A DNA stretch of 64,000 nt, from assembly GCF_013410115.1 (NCBI RefSeq), contig NZ_JACCCV010000002.1, forward strand, positions 2,193,213 to 2,257,212, given 5' to 3'. Positions 35,318 to 43,358 of the stretch are shown here, in pieces; position 1 is the stretch's first letter; every line of letters begins with the position of its first letter. Both the position numbers and the translations under genes were made by a program. The notes beneath the pieces are model-generated. The model was not told the origin of the DNA, did no database searches, and worked only from the letters and a program-made list of their open reading frames with translations. The DNA is from Tunturiibacter gelidiferens (GTDB lineage Bacteria; Acidobacteriota; Terriglobia; Terriglobales; Acidobacteriaceae).

Positions 35318-36039
35318 TTGCCGTTGTGCTGACCGCCGTCTACGTGCAGCACCTCCCCAGTGATCTGACGCGATTCGGTGAGATAGACCACTGCGCTTGC
35401 AATTTCCTCCGAAGTGGAGATCGTGCCCATCGGCGACAAGGTTTTGAGGAAGTCCTTTGGGTTGTCTTTGTGAAGGGGGGTATCAACGATCCCGGGTGCA
35501 ACCGCATTGAAGCGAATGTGTTCCTTCGCATACTCTGACGCCAGGCTGACCGTGATGGACTCGAGACCGCCCTTCGTGATCATTTGCACGGATGCCGATA
35601 CGCCAGCGATGGGATTTTTAACCAGCGATGTCGTGATGGCCACGACGCTTCCGCCCGACTTCTGAGCGAGCATCTGCTTGACCGCGAGCTGGGTGATGTA
35701 GATGTAGCCTTCGAGATTCGTCGAGACCAGCGAACGGAAATCGTCGGCGCTGTAATCAACAAAGGGCTTCGCCACGAAAATGCCAGCGTTGTTGACAACC
35801 GCATCAATCGAGCCAAACTTCTGAACAGCTGCATCGACCACCTTCTTTGCCGTGGCAGCCTGACCGATATCTCCGTCCACCAACACAAGCTTGTCGGAAG
35901 CCTTTAACTCAGCCGACTTTGACGCGCTGCGAGAGGTGCCCACTACGTTATAGCCGCGTTCCAGGAACGCTTTTACGACTGCAGCGCCGATTCCCTGGGA
36001 GGCGCCCGTCACGATTACCGTCTTTTGAGTGTTTGCCAT
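35311..36039 (-). CDS. Short-chain dehydrogenase/reductase lacking the catalytic Tyr
   Basis: A 242-residue Rossmann-fold SDR behind AGGAGCAATAA. The coenzyme motif is VIVTGASQGIGAAVVKAF, with VVNNAGIFVAKPFVDYS and a Ser near residue 138 (AITTSLVKN). The active-site YxxxK position reads SASVQMITKGGLES, so Lys156 is kept but residue 152 is Gln, not Tyr. The C-terminal IRFNAVAPGIVDTPLHKD and VDGGQHNGKW are ordinary. Some SDR subfamilies naturally lack this Tyr, so the gene is not obviously broken, but classical hydride-transfer chemistry is doubtful. It is first in the SDR-RidA pair and divergent from nothing close. Confidence 0.88.
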   Translation of the reverse strand: MANTQKTVIVTGASQGIGAAVVKAFLERGYNVVGTSRSASKSAELKASDKLVLVDGDIGQAATAKKVVDAAVQKFGSIDAVVNNAGIFVAKPFVDYSADDFRSLVSTNLEGYIYITQLAVKQMLAQKSGGSVVAITTSLVKNPIAGVSASVQMITKGGLESITVSLASEYAKEHIRFNAVAPGIVDTPLHKDNPKDFLKTLSPMGTISTSEEIASAVVYLTESRQITGEVLHVDGGQHNGKW

Positions 36040-36212
36040 TTATTGCTCCTATCGAAACCAATACTGCCAGTACCGCAGATGGCAACATGAGGACGATCCT
36101 CGACGTTGACGATGCCGCGCGTTGATGCGGCCACCTGCTGCGTTCAAGCTCCAATATAGATGTGAGAGGAGGGGGCTACGAGGCCCGATTTGTTCTGATA
36201 CCCGCTATCGCT

Positions 36213-37115
36213 TTAGTCGATAGCTTCCACTTGTCGATCGAGGGTCCCAATGTTCGAGATCTGACGACTCATTCCTAAGAAAGCGTTGAGTGCGCTCGTC
36301 GAATAGCGATCATGTCGTCTAACAAATACAGTCTCTACCTGTGCCTGATCCACTGGGAGTTCGTGCACAGTGACGGACTGATCTGTCCAGAGTCTCTCCA
36401 CCAGCGTCTTCGGTAGCAACGTTATGCCAACGCCTGCGGTGATGCAGGTAATGATCGCATCGAGAGATGCAAATTCCATCACCGTGTAACGAATACCTAG
36501 CCCATCGAGGATAGAGCCGAGCCTTTGACGGTAAGAACAACCCTGTCGAAACACGATTGCTTTGAGGTTTTCAACTTTGGCGAGGTCACCGAAGTTCCGT
36601 ACGGATAAAGGGCTTACGAGGACAAGGTCTTCTAGGAATAGTAATTCCTCGCTCAGTTCTTGATGGTGAACAGGTCCAGCCACAAAGGCACCATCCAATT
36701 CGTGTTCCACCACCTGATTAATCAGAGATGTCGTAGTCCCCGTCATGACGGCCAACTCAACCCTCGGATATTCCTGTGCATATTGGGCTACGAGTGTGGG
36801 AAGCCGCAATCCAGCTGTGGTCTCCAGCATTCCGATACGCAGTTTGCCCTTTGGAGTTCCATCCTCTTTGACCGCCGTGATGGCTTGCTGGAACAGTGCA
36901 CGTATCTGCTCCACATAGGAAAGAAGGCGTAGACCCGCTTCACTCGGCTCCACACCACGGCTATGCCTGACGAATAGCTGAACACCGAGCTCTTCCTCCA
37001 GGAGGCGAATGCGGGAGGTGACATTTGATTGCACCATGTTCAGTTCAGCTGCCGCCCGGTTCATGCTGCCGATTCTTGCCACGGCGTCCACAATCCTCAA
37101 GTCATCTGCGTCCAT
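36213..37115 (-). CDS. LysR-family transcriptional regulator
   Basis: The ATG at 37115 is chosen because the LysR helix-turn-helix starts immediately (MDADDLRIVDAVARIGSMNR, AAELNMVQSNVTSRIRLLEE) and GGGGAGG lies upstream. A 55-codon in-frame extension to 37280 has no homology to the family. The 300-residue size is then standard. The effector domain shows GKLRIGMLETTAGLRLPTLV, HELDGAFVAGPVHHQELSEE and AGVGITLLPKTLVERLW. It is divergent from the CGNR zinc-finger gene and upstream of the SDR-RidA pair on the same strand. It may control either; the inducer is unknown. Confidence 0.93.
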   Translation of the reverse strand: MDADDLRIVDAVARIGSMNRAAAELNMVQSNVTSRIRLLEEELGVQLFVRHSRGVEPSEAGLRLLSYVEQIRALFQQAITAVKEDGTPKGKLRIGMLETTAGLRLPTLVAQYAQEYPRVELAVMTGTTTSLINQVVEHELDGAFVAGPVHHQELSEELLFLEDLVLVSPLSVRNFGDLAKVENLKAIVFRQGCSYRQRLGSILDGLGIRYTVMEFASLDAIITCITAGVGITLLPKTLVERLWTDQSVTVHELPVDQAQVETVFVRRHDRYSTSALNAFLGMSRQISNIGTLDRQVEAID

Positions 37116-37404
37116 GGGCGTCCTGCCTCCCCATGCCAGTATAGAGACGAATCTCATTCCAATCAGTCGAATCAATCGGAGAATGTCGAGCACCGCGTCG
37201 GAGGAAAGCAGGCCTGAAGTATTCTGCTCGCCTTGCGTGTTCGATGCCAGCTTCGCGGGAGATTTTATTGCTGACTCCATTGGCCCTCCTTTCTCAATGC
37301 CCGTCTGCAGGCACCATGTCCCGCTCGCGCAGAGAGCTTAATTGTAGTCTGAGAGTGATTTATAACACTTGCAAACGTTCCTTTTGCCGGTTACAGTCGC
37401 TGAT

Positions 37405-38031
37405 ATGAATGCACACACCGTGAGCCCCGAAGAATCAGGGAGACCTCACGCGCTGTTTCTAGCGGGGCACCCTGCTTTGGACTTCCTCAATACTCGAATG
37501 AGAGTGAATGCAGCGTTTCTGGACCTCTTGCAGAGCGACGAGGATGTGCTCATCTGGCTAAGGCAAGCCGGATATCCGACTCCACGAACTCCACGAATTG
37601 ACGGCAGGACCGGATCGGTCGCGCTGCTACGCTCCGCACGAAGGCTGCGAGAGAGCGTCCGGTCCCTTGTCGAATCGCGAAAGATGGGACAGCGGGGAGA
37701 TCCCTTTATCCTTAACAGTATCTTAGCGGCTAGCCGGAGCTACCCACAGTTGGTTTGGAGAGGACCCAACGCAGTGGAGATTGAGACGGTTAGACGGCAA
37801 GAGACGGCCGGATCAATTTTAGCGCCTGTAGCGGAAGCTGCTGCCGAACTCCTCACGACAGCCGATTTTGATCTCATAAAACGCTGCGAGGATGACACCT
37901 GCTCGCTTTGGTTCTCCGACCAGACTAAGTCACACAATCGGCGCTGGTGCAGCATGGAAATATGTGGAAACCGCAACAAAGTGGCAGCTTATCGCGTGCG
38001 GGATCGGAACCGAAGACCTCCGACCAGTTGA
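37405..38031 (+). CDS. CGNR zinc-finger / ABATE-domain protein
   Basis: About 208 residues from the ATG at 37405; a TTG at 37369 is possible. The N-terminal ABATE-type domain opens HALFLAGHPALDFLNTRM. The C-terminal CGNR zinc finger reads RCEDDTCSLWFSDQTKSHNR then RWCSMEICGNRNKVAAYR, with four cysteines and the CGNR signature. Such proteins are presumed nucleic-acid-binding stress-type regulators in Actinobacteria and Acidobacteria. It is divergent from the LysR gene. No direct target is suggested by context. Confidence 0.9.
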   Translation: MNAHTVSPEESGRPHALFLAGHPALDFLNTRMRVNAAFLDLLQSDEDVLIWLRQAGYPTPRTPRIDGRTGSVALLRSARRLRESVRSLVESRKMGQRGDPFILNSILAASRSYPQLVWRGPNAVEIETVRRQETAGSILAPVAEAAAELLTTADFDLIKRCEDDTCSLWFSDQTKSHNRRWCSMEICGNRNKVAAYRVRDRNRRPPTS

Positions 38032-38147
38032 CCTGGAACGATTGAGCCCCTCTCAGCCGAACCCTGTGAAGGCTCATGCTCGAACTGTTTCCGTCATTGC
38101 TTTCCGCGGAAGCCGGGAATGGCCGTGCTTCCCGTTAGGGATGCATT

Positions 38148-38590
38148 TGGAAAGCAGAGCACGGCGATTTTGCTGCCAGCAGCTCTCGGTCTCAGCGGTG
38201 CATATTTGCTTCCTTTCGGTAACTGATGACCTGAATTCGATCTGCATCAACCCCTGCTGCAATCAGCGCGTTGCGCGCGGCGTTTGCGCGTTCTTCCCCA
38301 AGCGCCAGGTTGTATTCGGCTGAGCCGCGCCCATCCGCGTAATCGCCAACCTGCACCCGAATAGATGGATTTTCTTTCAGATACTGAGCAGCATGTTCGA
38401 TTGCAGCTTGGGCGTCGGCTCTGATCTCTGCGCTGTCGTAATCGAAGAGAGCATCTTGAACATTTTCATGAAAGACGGCTTCTCTCTTAGCCCGGAGAGA
38501 GGGTTGATCTCCATGATCAGAGTTGTGAGCGGGCGAGATTCCGTGCGAGCGAACACGGAATTCGGCGTCACATTCAGCCGAGGGTCAACG
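38148..38590 (-). pseudogene. OmpA/Pal-like peptidoglycan-binding protein, broken
   Basis: On the minus strand one frame reads EAVFHENVQDALFDYDSAEI, RADAQAAIEHAAQYLKENPS, VQVGDYADGRGSAEYNLALG and ERANAARNALIAAGVDADRI. This is the OmpA C-terminal fold, including the NLALGEERANAA motif that contacts peptidoglycan. After VISYRKEANMHR it meets a stop at 38192. The expected C-terminal continuation is present in another frame as QICTAETESCWQQNRRALL. No intact N-terminus, signal peptide or lipobox was found upstream. The boundaries are approximate. It is a remnant of an acidobacterial Pal/OmpA protein. Confidence 0.75.
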
Positions 38591-38696
38591 AGCTTGTGGC
38601 GATCTGCGAGGGTGCCCCGGCAGACGACGACTGCACCCTCCTGGTCATCGACAGAACCGCCTGACGCTGTAAGAGCAATGCGTTGTTGGAGAAACC

Positions 38697-39432
38697 ATGA
38701 AACTTCTACTCAAATTCAACCTGATTGTCGTCGCCGTTGTCGCCATCGGTCTCGCCATTGTCTCCTGGGTAGCTCACTCCTTCCCCGCAGGCCATTCCGT
38801 TTTACGGTGCGACGGTCACCTTCGCTCGCCTGCGCCAAAAATTTCCCGAATACATGTACAAGGAGGCCACGCTCAACCCTACCAACCTCCAGGACCGTGC
38901 CGTCGATTGGGAGATCGATGTCATTGATGCCTTTCGCAACAAGGCGGACTTGAAGGAGTTCGTCGGCGAGCGGGAAACCGCTACTGGCCCTTCGCTCTAT
39001 CTCGCTCACCCCATCAAGACGGAGTCAGGCTGTCTGGAGTGCCATACACTGCCCTCCGTCGCTCCAAAAACCATGGTCGAAAAATATGGATCGACGAACG
39101 GTTTCGGGTGGAAACTCAACGAAATCGTTGGTGCCCAAATCGTCTCCGTGCCGATGGCTGTCCCTATCCAGATTGCGTCAAGGGCGTTCAAAACTCTCCT
39201 CTGGTCTCTGGTCACGACATTTGCTGCCATACTGCTCGCTATCGATCTCGTGCTTTACTACCTCATCATCCTGCCGCTGCGCAAGCTTTCCGCGGTCGCC
39301 GACCGTGTCAGTCTCGGCCAGCTCGACCAGCCCGAACTACCCGTTCGCGGCAAGGATGAAATGGCCCAGCTCACCGCATCCTTCAATCGCCTGGTAGTCA
39401 CCGTAGTAAAGGCCTTGCGAATGCTCGGCTAG
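38697..39432 (+). pseudogene. DUF3365-HAMP haem-sensor protein, internal deletion and frameshift
   Basis: A good ribosome site (TGGAGAAACC) and ATG at 38697 start MKLLLKFNLIVVAVVAIGLA, the membrane helix expected for the family. After AHSF the frame is lost. In the next frame the protein resumes with PQAIPFYGATVTFARLRQ, then YKEATLNPTNLQDRAVDWE and a c-type haem motif in SGCLECHTLP (CxxCH). A second helix (LVTTFAAILLAIDLVLYYLI) and a HAMP segment (RKLSAVADRVSLGQLD) follow. From family layout about 50-60 residues of the sensor domain are deleted. The intact family senses redox or ligand state through haem (family knowledge). It ends exactly where the convergent kinase remnant ends. Confidence 0.8.
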
Positions 39433-40536
39433 CTACAATAGGCCGCTCTTGCGAAACCGTCCGCCCACCGAGGAGAGAAATCTCCGTCTCGCATCCGCCT
39501 CCTCAATCTCCTGCGCTACCTGCTCCACAAGCGCCTGCAGATCATTCGCACTACTGGAAGCACGCTTTACCAGCACGCTCGCGATCGGCCCGACATAGTG
39601 GGCCAGCTTCAGCGTAATCTCGCTCAACTGATCCGGTTCGTACTTCGAACTCTCTGCAATCACTCCCTCTGCCGCACCTGTCAACGTAGGCGTCGAACCA
39701 GCAAAAACCCTGACTTGTGAAGCCTGGCCCAGTTGCGAGGCATCGAGCGCCGCAAGAAACTCCCTCGCGGTTTGCCACCGCTCTCGCTTCTCTTTAGCCA
39801 GCGCCTTCATCACTACGGCCGAAAACTCGGCGGGGATCAGCGGGTTAATCCGGCTCGGCGATACCGGACTGTGCTGCAGAAGCCCACTAATCACCTGCGC
39901 GTAGCTGGTGCCCTCAATCGGCAGTTTGCCGTAACCATCTCGTACAGCGTCACACCCACCGCATACAGATCCGACCGCGCATCGTGCCCTTCGCCCGATA
40001 GTTGCTCCGGCGCTATGTAGTGCATCGACCCGACCAGCGCCCCGGTCATCGTCAACCGCGCTTCGGGGGCTGCTAGCGCCAGCCCGAAATCAAGCACCTT
40101 AACCTATCCCCCGGGCGTCACCATGATATTCGACGGTTTGATGTCCCGATGAATCACTCCGCGCGAGTGCGCATACTCCAACGCAGTGAGCAGCTGACGT
40201 ATATAGGCCACCGCCTGGTCCAGCGTGATACCCGCTGCCAGCGCGCGCCGCAGATCCATCCCTTCCACTCCATAATCATCACAAGCTGTCTTCATGATGA
40301 AATGCAGTATGCAGCACGGCAATGTTTGGATGATTCAGTGTGGCCAGCACCCGAATCTCTCTCGTAAACCGATCCAGCATCTCCTGGCTCGCGGAAGACG
40401 CTGCGAGCAGTACTTTCATCACCTCCGTGCGGTCTGAGATCAGATGCCGCACGCGAAACACCTTACCCATTCCGCCGTCGCCGAGCACATCGACTATCTC
40501 GTATGACCCAACACGAATTCCTGGAAGCCAAGCCAT
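39433..40536 (-). pseudogene. Ser/Thr protein kinase, broken by frameshifts and a stop
   Basis: The start MAWLPGIRVGSYEIVDVLGD at 40536 is followed by the P-loop GDGGMGKVF and the lysine in TEVMKVLL. The frame is then lost near 40290. EGMDLRRALAAGITLDQAVA and HSRGVIHRDIKPSNIMV (catalytic loop) lie in a new frame, which ends with a TAG where Gln is expected, just before VKVLDFGLALA (DFG). SMHYIAPEQLSGEGHDARSD continues. Another shift near 39935 precedes LLQHSPVSPSRINPLIPAEF and a C-terminal helical tail. Two frameshifts plus one nonsense codon make it inactive as a single polypeptide. It is convergent with the haem-sensor remnant, a likely former functional partner. Confidence 0.85.
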
Positions 40537-40750
40537 CGACTCGAGTCGACATGCTTCCTCATCCACCGGCGTTGAGGCCTCACGCCTGCCGTCAGAGCGG
40601 CTAGCTCCTGACAAGGAGAATCTTCAATTGTTGCTGTTCATGACCTTGCCTATGCGGACGGATTGAGTCACAAAGCATCGCAGTTTCTGTATGCCTCTAC
40701 AGTAGTGATCACGTATGTATGAAAGATCGCGATAGGCGGAACGCAGTCCA

Positions 40751-40892
40751 TCACACACTCTCTCGGCCTTCTAGAATCACGTCATCGATACGAATAGTGA
40801 TGCTGTCCTCAGAGAATACAAGGCGAAGAGATTGCTTCCTGGTAGGTGAATAAGTGACATCTACAATCCGACATTCACCCCAGTTTTGACTT
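40751..40892 (-). other. Possible coding remnant without start codon
   Basis: In the 450-bp stretch between the kinase remnant and the next gene, one minus-strand frame reads WGECRIVDVTYSPTRKQSLR then VFSEDSITIRIDDVILEGRE and SV-stop at 40751. It looks protein-like but has an upstream stop and no start codon. It may be the 3' end of a lost gene. The rest of 40537-40989 shows nothing recognisable. Confidence 0.25.
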
Positions 40893-40989
40893 CAATGAAT
40901 ACCAGTCAGAGGCTAGAAGTTTTGCTAGTAGCTCCGAAGCTTCGCTGAAGATAGCCTCCCTGTCAGATCCTGTTTAATCGGAGGAATCG

Positions 40990-41229
40990 GTGGCGAAGTT
41001 TGACAAAGCCTTGGCAGCTCAAAGCAAGATCGTCTATCTTCCAGTAGCGGATTGCGTCTTTGACACTGCTGTCCTGGCCCGTTTTGTCCTGCTCCTGACA
41101 CTAATCTTGTGTTGCAGCGCATCGGCACAGAACGATCGTAGTGCGGAATACACTCGTAGCTCGCAACCTACTTTATTAAGCTACCCGGAGCTTGTGGCCC
41201 TGAGTGAGCAGGAAACGTCGCAAAAGTAA
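40990..41229 (+). CDS. Small secreted hypothetical protein
   Basis: A GTG start at 40990 directly follows GGAGGAATCG. The 79-residue product has a hydrophobic segment, ARFVLLLTLILCCSASAQND, compatible with a signal peptide cleaved after ASA, leaving a ~30-residue polar tail (AEYTRSSQPTLLSYPELVAL). No family is recognised. Its last codons lie just upstream of the MetA-like outer-membrane protein gene (11 bp), so both are probably one transcript. Confidence 0.45.
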   Translation: MAKFDKALAAQSKIVYLPVADCVFDTAVLARFVLLLTLILCCSASAQNDRSAEYTRSSQPTLLSYPELVALSEQETSQK

Positions 41230-41239
41230 AGGAAAAGAC

Positions 41240-42226
41240 ATGGACAAAATATTGAACCGTCGTTCATCTTCACCTTGGGCTCTTACGATTTTTGCGTTCA
41301 TAAGCGTAGCGACATTGCATGCTCAACAGAAGGGCCAGTATGTGCCCGGACAATTCGGGCTGAATGCTGGCGTAGTTCCTTCCCCCGGACTGACCTACGC
41401 CAATTTAGCGCTCAACTACTCCGCAAGCTCACTGAATGACGCGAATGGAAACCATCGCCCCAATGTGGTCGGTACTTACGGCTTCTGGGCCGACGAAAAC
41501 ATCTTCTACTTTGTCCTAAAGAAGAAGATTTTAGGCGCATCTTTCGCTCCCTACATCTCTGTCAATGTCGCAAACGGCAGTCTGGTTGCCGACATCTCCG
41601 GAACTAATCTGGGTGCTTCTGGTGGAGGATCAGGATTTGGAGACTTGTGGGTCCAGCCCGTCAACCTCGGCTGGCATCTCAAGCGGGCCGACATCGTCGC
41701 CGGCTACGCGTTCGTCGCCCCGACCGGACGCTTCGTTGCTGGAGCGAGTAACAATGTAGGCTCGGGATATTGGGGCAACGATTTAACCTTTGGCACAACT
41801 GTTTACGTTACAAAGAACAAGGGAACCAGCTTAAACTTGTCCACCGATTGGGAGACACATGGACAGAAGACAGGAACTGCGCTGACGCCGGGAAAAACCT
41901 TTACTACTGAGTGGGGAGCGGGCCAAGTCCTTCCACTCAAAAAAGACTTTAGCAGACTGCTTCAACTCGGTGTAATCGGATACGACCAGTGGCAGGTCTC
42001 TGCTAACAGCGGAACGATAGGCAATCTACCTGCGAGTAGCGTGCCGTTCTACTCCGTTCACGCAGTAGGCCTCCAGAGCAACTTCATACTTCCCCCCAAA
42101 AATCTCAACTTCTTCTTCAAGTACCTAAACGAGTACAAAGCGATCTCACGTCCCGAGGGCAGAACAATTGTGTTCGGAGGTTCGTGGACCTTGCGAATTC
42201 CTAAGCCGGCCGCGCCTAAGCCGTAA
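41240..42226 (+). CDS. Outer-membrane MetA-pathway-like protein (phenol MetA_deg family)
   Basis: The ATG at 41240 follows AAAGGAAAAGAC and is preferred over an ATG at 41204 that overlaps the previous gene. The ~328-residue product has a signal peptide (LTIFAFISVATLHAQ). A beta-barrel-like chain follows, rich in alternating hydrophobic residues: PGLTYANLALNYSASSL, DLWVQPVNLGWHLKRADIVA, AGYAFVAPTGRF, NDLTFGTTVYVTKNKGTSLN and FKYLNEYKAISRPEGRTIVF. This is the pattern of the phenol MetA_deg / transporter-like outer-membrane family. Its role is unclear in general, and no aromatic-degradation gene is adjacent. Confidence 0.78.
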   Translation: MDKILNRRSSSPWALTIFAFISVATLHAQQKGQYVPGQFGLNAGVVPSPGLTYANLALNYSASSLNDANGNHRPNVVGTYGFWADENIFYFVLKKKILGASFAPYISVNVANGSLVADISGTNLGASGGGSGFGDLWVQPVNLGWHLKRADIVAGYAFVAPTGRFVAGASNNVGSGYWGNDLTFGTTVYVTKNKGTSLNLSTDWETHGQKTGTALTPGKTFTTEWGAGQVLPLKKDFSRLLQLGVIGYDQWQVSANSGTIGNLPASSVPFYSVHAVGLQSNFILPPKNLNFFFKYLNEYKAISRPEGRTIVFGGSWTLRIPKPAAPKP

Positions 42227-42250
42227 CACAAAGCGACAACCTCGAGGCGG

Positions 42251-42670
42251 TTAGTTCTTTCCCAAAAACACCAGTGTGACGCCGATCGCAACCAGCAAGA
42301 CTCCGATCCAGCGTTGAAAGTCTACATGTTCGCGCAGAAACACGACCCCTCCAAAAGCACCCGCCACGTAGCTCAACGCCGTTACAGGGACGACGAAACT
42401 CACGTCGTAGATTGACAAGGCTACCAGTAGGGCAAAGAACGCTACCGCCATCATTCCACCCCCAAGCCACATCCAAGGGACGCGCAGTGCTCTCAGAATT
42501 ACCTTTGCGACCTCCGCTGGACGCAAACTTGGGGCCTCTCCAACAACCTTCATCGCGCGGGAGACACATAACTCGCCGCCCGTTCCGGCGACAACGATCA
42601 GCGTGAACAGAATGAAATGCGGCAACCTAAACCTGCCTCGTCGTGCGAGGATTGGTGCGGCCGACCACAA
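42251..42670 (-). CDS. Four-helix EamA/SMR-like small membrane transporter
   Basis: A 139-residue protein with four predicted helices. It includes LPHFILFTLIVVAGTGGELC, WLGGGMMAVAFFALLVALSI and DVSFVVPVTALSYVAGAFGG. The helix-4 hairpin is VDFQRWIGVLLVAIGVTLVF. The half-EamA size and the DxSFVxPVTALSY motif match small drug/metabolite transporters and the ArnE/ArnF-type undecaprenyl-phosphate-sugar flippases. It overlaps the upstream paralogue by 44 bp. Two overlapping non-identical subunits of this kind usually form an antiparallel heterodimer (family knowledge). Glycolipid genes next door favour a lipid-linked sugar flippase (inference). Confidence 0.75.
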   Translation of the reverse strand: MWSAAPILARRGRFRLPHFILFTLIVVAGTGGELCVSRAMKVVGEAPSLRPAEVAKVILRALRVPWMWLGGGMMAVAFFALLVALSIYDVSFVVPVTALSYVAGAFGGVVFLREHVDFQRWIGVLLVAIGVTLVFLGKN

Positions 42671-43076
42671 AAACGCCCAGGCAAATAACCGCGATGCCGG
42701 CCCATCTCAACGGAGAGACTCTTTCACCCAACATCAGATACCCGAGTAGCGCGACCATGCCGTAAGCCAGCGAGGATGCAGGCTGCACGAAGCTATAATC
42801 GGCCCACGACAACACCAGCATGTAGGCTACGAAGAATGTAATCAGCGACGTGATTCCCAACCAGATCGACGCGGATGTAAAGATATTCAGCCCAGTGTGG
42901 AGCAGTTGCAAGGGAGGCCAGATGACTGGTTCACCGATATGCTTCATTCCCTTGCCTAGCAGAACGTTGCCCAGTGGACCGGCGATCACCATTACTGCGA
43001 TCAGTAAGTAGGTCTTAAGATGCAAAGGCTTTTGTGGCGTCATTGGTGTGGTTCGCTGCCACCGCTCGGCAGACAT
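42627..43076 (-). CDS. Four-helix EamA/SMR-like small membrane transporter, partner
   Basis: A 149-residue paralogue of the overlapping downstream gene. Helices are at TYLLIAVMVIAGPLGNVLLG, IWLGITSLITFFVAYMLVLS, SFVQPASSLAYGMVALLGY and PLRWAGIAVICLGVFVVG. WADYSFVQPASSLAYG mirrors DVSFVVPVTALSYVAG in the partner. An ATG at 43043 (MTPQKPLHL) is an alternative start; neither has a strong ribosome site. With its partner it likely forms one transport unit. Orientation is divergent from the amidotransferase gene across 280 bp that hold no other visible feature. Confidence 0.75.
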   Translation of the reverse strand: MSAERWQRTTPMTPQKPLHLKTYLLIAVMVIAGPLGNVLLGKGMKHIGEPVIWPPLQLLHTGLNIFTSASIWLGITSLITFFVAYMLVLSWADYSFVQPASSLAYGMVALLGYLMLGERVSPLRWAGIAVICLGVFVVGRTNPRTTRQV

Positions 43077-43358
43077 CTTTTATTTTATAGGTTATATCTG
43101 GTCAGATCGCTGCTCCACCCTTAGAAAGCTCTTGCTTCTCTTCTTTTTTGATCTACGCCACATCTGCTTCGCTGCAGTTGCGTTAATCCACAAAGTGGGA
43201 CGTGTGTGCTTTTAGTTGAATGGGCTTGGCAGAATGTGATGGTAGCATGATGGTGGTTATGGGTTCTCGGCACAAACTATACGGCCACTGGTCCAAACGT
43301 CAATCCGTTCAGCATGTCTGGACTTCAACACCAGCGTGCATGGAAGAGGCATAGACAC

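Noticed and set aside
37116..37280. 55-codon N-terminal extension of the LysR gene
   Set aside because: The LysR helix-turn-helix begins at 37115 behind GGGGAGG; the extension does not resemble the family and lies in the divergent promoter.
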